DNA from: JBFKAV01 sp041621405
GTDB taxonomy: Bacteria; Pseudomonadota; Alphaproteobacteria; Rhodobacterales; Rhodobacteraceae
Reading direction: 5' to 3'
DNA length: 26,942 bases
NCBI GenBank assembly: GCA_041621405.1
Contig: JBFKAV010000030.1
Location: 1 to 26,942 of the forward strand
In this document: piece after piece, positions 25,693 through 26,942 of the stretch
How the letters are laid out: each line of letters begins with the position of its first letter
How positions within the stretch are numbered: the stretch's first letter is position 1
The notes under the pieces: model-generated
What the model was told of the DNA's origin: nothing
What the model saw: the letters and a program-made list of their open reading frames with translations, nothing else
The model's database searches: none
Translations under genes and position numbers: made by a program

Positions 25693-26643
25693 CTAGAGAA
25701 GCCTCAGGCGACCCTCGAGCCAGGGCAGCCGCGTCGTGGCCGGGGCGACCACCAGGTCGCCGAGGAGCTTCCTGAGCCGCGACGCCGTCTGCTGCGGCAT
25801 CTCGCCCAGGGCGCCACGGCGGGCCGAGAGCGCGATCGTGCGGGTGAGCGGCGCGAAGGGCAGCGGCAGGACCTCGATCGCCTCGCGGAAGCGGTGGTGG
25901 GCGCGGAGCGCTCCGAGCGGTGTCAGGATCGCCCAGCCCGCGCCTTCGGCGACCATCGCCATGATGGCGTCGTAGCTGTCGAGCTCGAAGCGGCGCGACA
26001 GGCGCAGGTTCTGCCGCGCGAGATGCGCAGCGATCTGGCGGCCCATGTGGTGCCGCTCGGTATACTGGATCAGCGGCAGCGCCCGCGGGTCGTCGAGGCC
26101 GCGCCCCGCGGGAACGACGGCGACGAAGGGCTCTTCGAGCAGGGGGTGCACCTCCATCCAATCGGCCGCCGCGCCGAGGTCGGCCGCCACCACCACGTCG
26201 AGCGCACGGGTGTCGAGCGCATCGAGGAGCCGGTGCGAGGGCCCGGTCTCCAGGAGGAAATGGCAGCCCTTTAGGTCTTCGGCCATCTCGGCCAGGAGCC
26301 GCGGCGTCACCTCGGCGTCGAAGTCCTCGATCATGCCGAGGCGAAACCCGGTGAGCCGCGACAGGTCCGCCAGCGCCAGCTCGGCCCTGGCCTGCGCGGC
26401 CTCGTTCAGGATCGCCTCGGCGCGGTGACGGAACATCTTCCCGGCGGCGGTCAGCGCCACCGGCCGCGCCGAGCGGTCGACGAGCGCGGCGCCCAGCGCC
26501 GCCTCGAGGTTGGCGAGCTGCTGGCTGACCGCCGAGGCCGAAGCCCCGAGCCGTCGCGCCGCCGCGGAGACCGAACCCTCCTCGGCCACCGCCGCGAAGA
26601 CCTCGATGCCCCAGAGCGAGAGGCGGGCGCCCGCTTCGGCCAT
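25693..26643 (-). CDS. LysR-family transcriptional regulator
   Basis: A 316-residue regulator from ATG 26643; a TTG at 26661 would add 6 residues. Residues about 8-67 form the winged helix-turn-helix: WGIEVFAAVAEEGSVSAAARR then LGASASAVSQQLANLEAALG. This is the standard LysR pattern, with a linker helix to residue about 90. The rest is a two-lobed effector domain, including FRLGMIEDFDAEVTPRLL, ALDVVVAADLG and MVAEGAGWAILTPLGAL. It is divergent from the aminotransferase at the end of the window, with 211 bases between start codons, and it converges with the DegT-family gene. It most likely controls the divergent aminotransferase; the effector is unknown. Confidence 0.94.
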   Translation of the reverse strand: MAEAGARLSLWGIEVFAAVAEEGSVSAAARRLGASASAVSQQLANLEAALGAALVDRSARPVALTAAGKMFRHRAEAILNEAAQARAELALADLSRLTGFRLGMIEDFDAEVTPRLLAEMAEDLKGCHFLLETGPSHRLLDALDTRALDVVVAADLGAAADWMEVHPLLEEPFVAVVPAGRGLDDPRALPLIQYTERHHMGRQIAAHLARQNLRLSRRFELDSYDAIMAMVAEGAGWAILTPLGALRAHHRFREAIEVLPLPFAPLTRTIALSARRGALGEMPQQTASRLRKLLGDLVVAPATTRLPWLEGRLRLL

Positions 26644-26670
26644 GCTCCTGCGTCTCCCCAATCTCGGGCG

Positions 26671-26699
26671 AGGCTAGGGGGTGAGGCCCGGTCGCGCAA
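26671..26699 (-). promoter_or_regulatory. Predicted promoter of the LysR gene
   Basis: On the minus strand TTGCGC (26699-26694), 17 bases and TAGCCT (26676-26671). The predicted start near 26664 gives a leader of about 20 bases with GGGGAG and AGGAG before the ATG. Confidence 0.45.
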
Positions 26700-26764
26700 T
26701 CGGGCGCCGGGCAATCTGTCTGCCGGGGAGGCGCGCGCTCCGGCGAAGCGCCCGGACGCGACGG

Positions 26765-26822
26765 CAATCCGCCCGATCCATGCACGAGACGGATTGAAGC
26801 GCCGCAGGGCGAAAGCTAGCGT
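26765..26822 (+). promoter_or_regulatory. Predicted promoter and LysR-type inverted repeat before the class III aminotransferase gene
   Basis: CAATCCG (26765-26771) and CGGATTG (26790-26796) form a 7-bp inverted repeat with an 18-base spacer. Its right arm overlaps the -35 TTGAAG (26794-26799) of a promoter with TAGCGT (26817-26822) 17 bases away. Two further CAATC copies lie upstream (26697, 26712). This is where a LysR protein would be expected to bind and activate. Confidence 0.45.
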
Positions 26823-26854
26823 GGCGCAAACCCCAACAGTGAAGGATGGGCATC

Positions 26855-26942
26855 ATGCGCGACTTTGCGCCGAACTCCTGGGAATCCCGGGCCGACCGGT
26901 ATTCGTTCTACGGCTTTACCGACCTGCCCTCGGTGCACGAGC
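26855..26942 (+). CDS. Probable class III (aspartate aminotransferase family) PLP aminotransferase, 3' end outside window
   Basis: Only 29 codons are visible: MRDFAPNSWESRADRYSFYG then FTDLPSVHE. The FTDLPSVHE segment matches the start of class III omega-aminotransferases, where a phenylalanine-rich patch such as HPFTDM precedes the first strand. I recall this exact style of N-terminus from Rhodobacteraceae omega-amino acid/pyruvate transaminases, but 29 residues cannot prove it. ATG at 26855 was chosen because GAAGGA (26841-26846) is correctly spaced; the in-frame ATG at 26846 has none. In this setting it may transaminate putrescine, beta-alanine or GABA. It is divergent from the LysR gene. 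Confidence 0.6.
   Translation, partial: MRDFAPNSWESRADRYSFYGFTDLPSVHE

Noticed and set aside
24389..26785. Open frame of 798 codons on the minus strand across the DegT-family and LysR genes
   Set aside because: It runs antisense to two well-supported genes, is rich in Arg, Gly and Pro, and has no domain pattern; long antisense frames are expected at this GC content.

Overview
The window is a gene-dense, very GC-rich stretch of bacterial chromosome. Several features point to an alphaproteobacterium of the Rhodobacteraceae type. There is a split glyQ/glyS with a small membrane-anchored ORF coupled between them, a UbiH-family hydroxylase, and class I ilvC beside Lrp/AsnC genes. There is also a glutamine amidotransferase / glutamine synthetase / FAD oxidoreductase amine cluster, and promoters of the form TTGNNN-N17-TAGNNT. 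The organism call is inference from gene content and order. I see no tRNA, rRNA, CRISPR, insertion sequence, integrase or phage gene, and no gap between genes longer than about 215 bases.

Layout. 1-1480: the 3' end of a DUF2244 membrane protein, a small unrecognised membrane protein behind a dyad-rich leader, and a YqeY-like protein on the minus strand. 1600-5000: carA, then a membrane glycosyltransferase with an N-terminal MshEN-like (cyclic-di-GMP-type) domain. 4927-7640: a GntR/FCD regulator (minus), a HAD pyrimidine 5'-nucleotidase and a UbiH/COQ6-type hydroxylase. 7708-9432 (minus): an exported SPOR-like plus peptidoglycan-binding protein with a trypsin-like domain that lacks its whole catalytic triad. 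9594-15880: glyQ, a DUF6446-like gene, glyS, and a divergent pyruvate-phosphate-dikinase homologue whose ATP-grasp part looks degenerate. 16056-18165: a SleB-type cell wall hydrolase and glmM. 18169-19871 (minus): a Tat-signal-like membrane protein with secretin-tail motifs, and ilvC. 20006-20916: two overlapping Lrp/AsnC regulators divergent from ilvC. 20976-26942: a predicted amine or polyamine cluster (amidotransferase, PuuA-like ligase, PuuB-like oxidase, a DegT-family aminotransferase under its own dyad-controlled promoter, a LysR regulator, and the start of a probable class III aminotransferase).

How the genes may work together. Most of the window is housekeeping: pyrimidine and arginine precursors, glycyl-tRNA, quinone, branched-chain amino acids and the peptidoglycan precursor. 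The 20976-26942 block looks catabolic. PuuA-like glutamylation of an amine, PuuB-like oxidation and an amidotransferase that could release or transfer glutamyl nitrogen are translationally coupled or nearly so, and two PLP enzymes and a LysR regulator sit alongside. Cell-envelope functions also recur: the MshEN-glycosyltransferase, the pseudoprotease, SleB, GlmM and the secretin-tail protein.

I did not find a clear-cut new defence or mobile system. The best leads are the triad-less protease, the degenerate dikinase, the MshEN-glycosyltransferase, the secretin-tail protein, the codon-usage patch in glyS, and several perfect or near-perfect operator-like dyads.
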